Positions 3,748-5,661 of a stretch of 5,661 nt of DNA are shown here, one piece after another. The notes below the pieces were generated by a model that saw only the letters and a program-made list of their open reading frames with translations, was not told the origin of the DNA and ran no database searches. The translations under genes were made by a program, and so were the position numbers. The stretch lies in assembly GCA_029883255.1 (NCBI GenBank), contig JAOUJL010000099.1:1-5661 (forward strand), in the 5' to 3' direction. Origin of the DNA: Candidatus Bathyarchaeota archaeon (lineage in GTDB: Archaea; Thermoproteota; Bathyarchaeia; Bathyarchaeales; Bathyarchaeaceae). The first letter of the stretch is position 1, and the number at the start of each line of letters is the position of its first letter.

Positions 3748-5661
3748 TTGACAGAAAGCACGTCTATAGCCGTTTTATTGAAGGAAAAGAGAATCTTCAA
3801 TCCGCCCAAAGAATTTGTTGAACAGACGAATGTCAAAAAATGGATGGACAAGCAAGGAATCAAGGATTACAACGAGTTGATTGAAAAAGCAAAAGACCTG
3901 GAATGGTTCTGGAGTGAAACATCGAAGGATGTAGTGGAATGGTATACTCCACACAAAAAGGTCTTGGAATGGAACGAGCCATACGCTAAGTGGTTCGTAG
4001 GCGCCAAATATAACATCGTACATGACGCAGTAGATAAGCACGAAAAAACTCACAGAAAAAACAAAGTAGCCTACATTTTTGAAGGAGAACCCGGGGACGT
4101 CAGAAAACTAACCTATCATGATTTATACGTTGAGGTCAACAAGCTTGCTAACGCCTTGAAAGAGTTGGGAATCAAAAAAGGTGATCGTGTTGGTATTTAT
4201 CTACCCATGATCCCAGAACTGCCAATCGCGATGTTAGCATGCGCAAAGATTGGAGCAATTCACAGCGTTATTTTTTCAGGTTTTAGCTCCGGCGGCTTAC
4301 AGAAGAGAATAGCAGACGCTGAAGCCAAAGCACTGATTACCTGTGACGGCTTATACAGACGTGGGAAAACTGTTCCATTAAAAGAACAAGCAGATGCAGC
4401 AGTTGAGGAAACACCTTCCATAAAAAACGTGATCGTCTATAAACGTACTGGGCAAGAAATCCCATGGGAAAAAGGAAGAGATCACTGGTGGCATGCTTTA
4501 ACTGAAAGACAGCCAGCTACATGTGAGACTGAAAAGCTGGATGCTGAAGATATATTGTATATTTTGTATACTTCTGGCACAACCGGAGAACCAAAAGGAG
4601 TAATTAGTGTTCACGGTGGTTACGCTGTTGGAACAGCGCTTACATTGAAATGGGTTTTTGACATGAAGGATGAAGACATTTGGTGGTGCGCTGCAGACAT
4701 AGGATGGGTCACCGGCCACAGTTACATCGTCTATGCACCATTGATTTTGGGAGCTACGTCGATAATTTACGAAGGAGCCCCAGACTATCCAGAACCAGAC
4801 CGATGGTGGAAGATCATTGAAAAATATGGCGTAAACATCCTTTACACATCTCCCACAGCCATCCGAATGCACGTGAGGTTCGGAGAAAAATGGGCAAACA
4901 AACACGATCTAAATTCTCTGAGACTGTTAGGAACTGTTGGAGAAACGATTAACCCTGAGGCCTGGATGTGGTACTATACACATGTAGGTAGAAAACGCTG
5001 TCAAATAATGGATACTTGGTGGCAAACAGAAACAGGTTCTTTCATTATATCACCGTTACCAATCACTCCACTCAAGCCGGGATCAGCCACAAAGGCTCTG
5101 CCAGGTTTCACTGCGGGCATATACAACGAAAGTGGCAAACAGATTAAACAAGGAGGCGGCGACTTGTACCTACTCACACCATGGCCAGCGATGCTAAGAG
5201 GTCTCTACAAGGCTCCAGAGAGATACGTAGAAACATACTGGAGCAGATTGCCGCACATGTACCTCACCGGCGACAAAGCAAGAACAGATGAAAATGGCTA
5301 CTTCTGGATTCAAGGAAGAGCAGACGACATTCTCAAAGTCGCTGGACACAGAATAGGAAACTACGAAATCGAATCAGCTTTGGTCAGCCACGAAAAAGTA
5401 GCCGAAGCAGTGGTAATTGGAAAGCCACATGAAATAAAGGGCGAATCAATAATTGCTTTTGTGGTATTAAGAGAAGGAAAAAATCCTGATGACACGTTGA
5501 GGAAAGAGTTGAGGGATCATGTGGCTAAAGAAATGGGAAAACTAGCCAGACCCGATGAAGTGTGGTTTGTCAAGGATGTACCAAAGACCAGAAGCGGAAA
5601 AATAATGAGGAGAGTGGTAAGAGCTAAGGTGCTTGGAGAACCTCTGGGAGACATTTCAACG
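3748..5661 (+). CDS. acs: Acetyl-CoA synthetase, AMP-forming (3' end cut by window)
   Basis: This enzyme makes acetyl-CoA from acetate, ATP and CoA through an acetyl-AMP intermediate in the cytoplasm. Of the ANL-superfamily protein, 638 residues are visible with no stop, close to the usual 630-660, so only a few residues are likely missing. The N-terminal Acs domain contains [17 protein letters not shown] (82-98). The phosphate-binding loop is [11 protein letters not shown] (274-284), and the acyl/adenylate region is [11 protein letters not shown] (421-431). YLTGD (505-509) and [15 protein letters not shown] (523-537) carry the hinge and ribose contacts D509 and R524. The end has [11 protein letters not shown] (612-622) with the catalytic K618, the lysine acetylated by Pat-type enzymes in bacteria. 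W425 matches the tryptophan that limits the pocket to acetate or propionate. T400 in GETINPEAW replaces the usual proline. It follows the SatP gene and is probably fed by it. Confidence 0.97.
   Translation, partial: MTESTSIAVLLKEKRIFNPPKEFVEQTNVKKWMDKQGIKDYNELIEKAKDLEWFWSETSKDVVEWYTPHKKVLEWNEPYAKWFVGAKYNIVHDAVDKHEKTHRKNKVAYIFEGEPGDVRKLTYHDLYVEVNKLANALKELGIKKGDRVGIYLPMIPELPIAMLACAKIGAIHSVIFSGFSSGGLQKRIADAEAKALITCDGLYRRGKTVPLKEQADAAVEETPSIKNVIVYKRTGQEIPWEKGRDHWWHALTERQPATCETEKLDAEDILYILYTSGTTGEPKGVISVHGGYAVGTALTLKWVFDMKDEDIWWCAADIGWVTGHSYIVYAPLILGATSIIYEGAPDYPEPDRWWKIIEKYGVNILYTSPTAIRMHVRFGEKWANKHDLNSLRLLGTVGETINPEAWMWYYTHVGRKRCQIMDTWWQTETGSFIISPLPITPLKPGSATKALPGFTAGIYNESGKQIKQGGGDLYLLTPWPAMLRGLYKAPERYVETYWSRLPHMYLTGDKARTDENGYFWIQGRADDILKVAGHRIGNYEIESALVSHEKVAEAVVIGKPHEIKGESIIAFVVLREGKNPDDTLRKELRDHVAKEMGKLARPDEVWFVKDVPKTRSGKIMRRVVRAKVLGEPLGDIST

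Noticed and set aside
4498..4905. Minus-strand open frame of 135 codons inside acs
   Set aside because: It is antisense to conserved Acs motifs, including the ATP-binding loop, and has no protein-like features of its own.

Overview
The window looks archaeal. AT-rich boxes (TTTAAA, TTATAT, TTTTATA) lie about 25-35 bases ahead of several genes, as archaeal TATA boxes do. Ribosome binding sites match the archaeal anti-Shine-Dalgarno sequence (GGAG, GGGAGG, GGTGA), and GTG and TTG starts are used. The gene content fits too: a tetrahydromethanopterin-type C1 enzyme, a group 4 (energy-converting) hydrogenase-like module, and acetate uptake and activation. I lean towards an uncultured anaerobic or acetogen-like lineage such as Bathyarchaeia or a relative, but the lineage is inference and no rRNA or other marker is present.

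Layout. Minus strand, 1-916: the start of a complex I / membrane-bound hydrogenase operon in the order NuoA-like, NuoB-like ([NiFe]-hydrogenase small-subunit type with CxxC), NuoC-like (cut by the window edge). The NuoA-like gene has no usable start in its own frame. A good ribosome binding site and ATG sit one frame away, at 916. Minus strand, 957-1272: a broken remnant of a sodium/calcium exchanger, holding only the first alpha repeat. Minus strand, 1462-2460: an MtdB-type NAD(P)-dependent methylene-tetrahydromethanopterin dehydrogenase. 2461-3086: a 626-base divergent intergenic region with promoters at both ends and a doubtful small or decayed reading frame in the middle. Plus strand, 3087-3644: an acetate transporter of the SatP/YaaH (AceTr) family. 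Plus strand, 3748 to the window end: an almost complete AMP-forming acetyl-CoA synthetase with its own promoter.

Taken together, SatP would bring acetate in and Acs would convert it to acetyl-CoA. MtdB would move electrons between C1-tetrahydromethanopterin and NAD(P). The membrane complex would couple electron transfer (ferredoxin/H2 or a related carrier) to ion translocation. This is a coherent C1/acetate energy-metabolism neighbourhood, although the genes are in separate transcription units. I found no CRISPR array, insertion sequence, tRNA or rRNA. I do not see a wholly new system. The most notable points are the hybrid complex I/hydrogenase module with a displaced reading frame at its first gene, the exchanger pseudogene beside its promoter, and the unexplained intergenic frame at 2566-2749.
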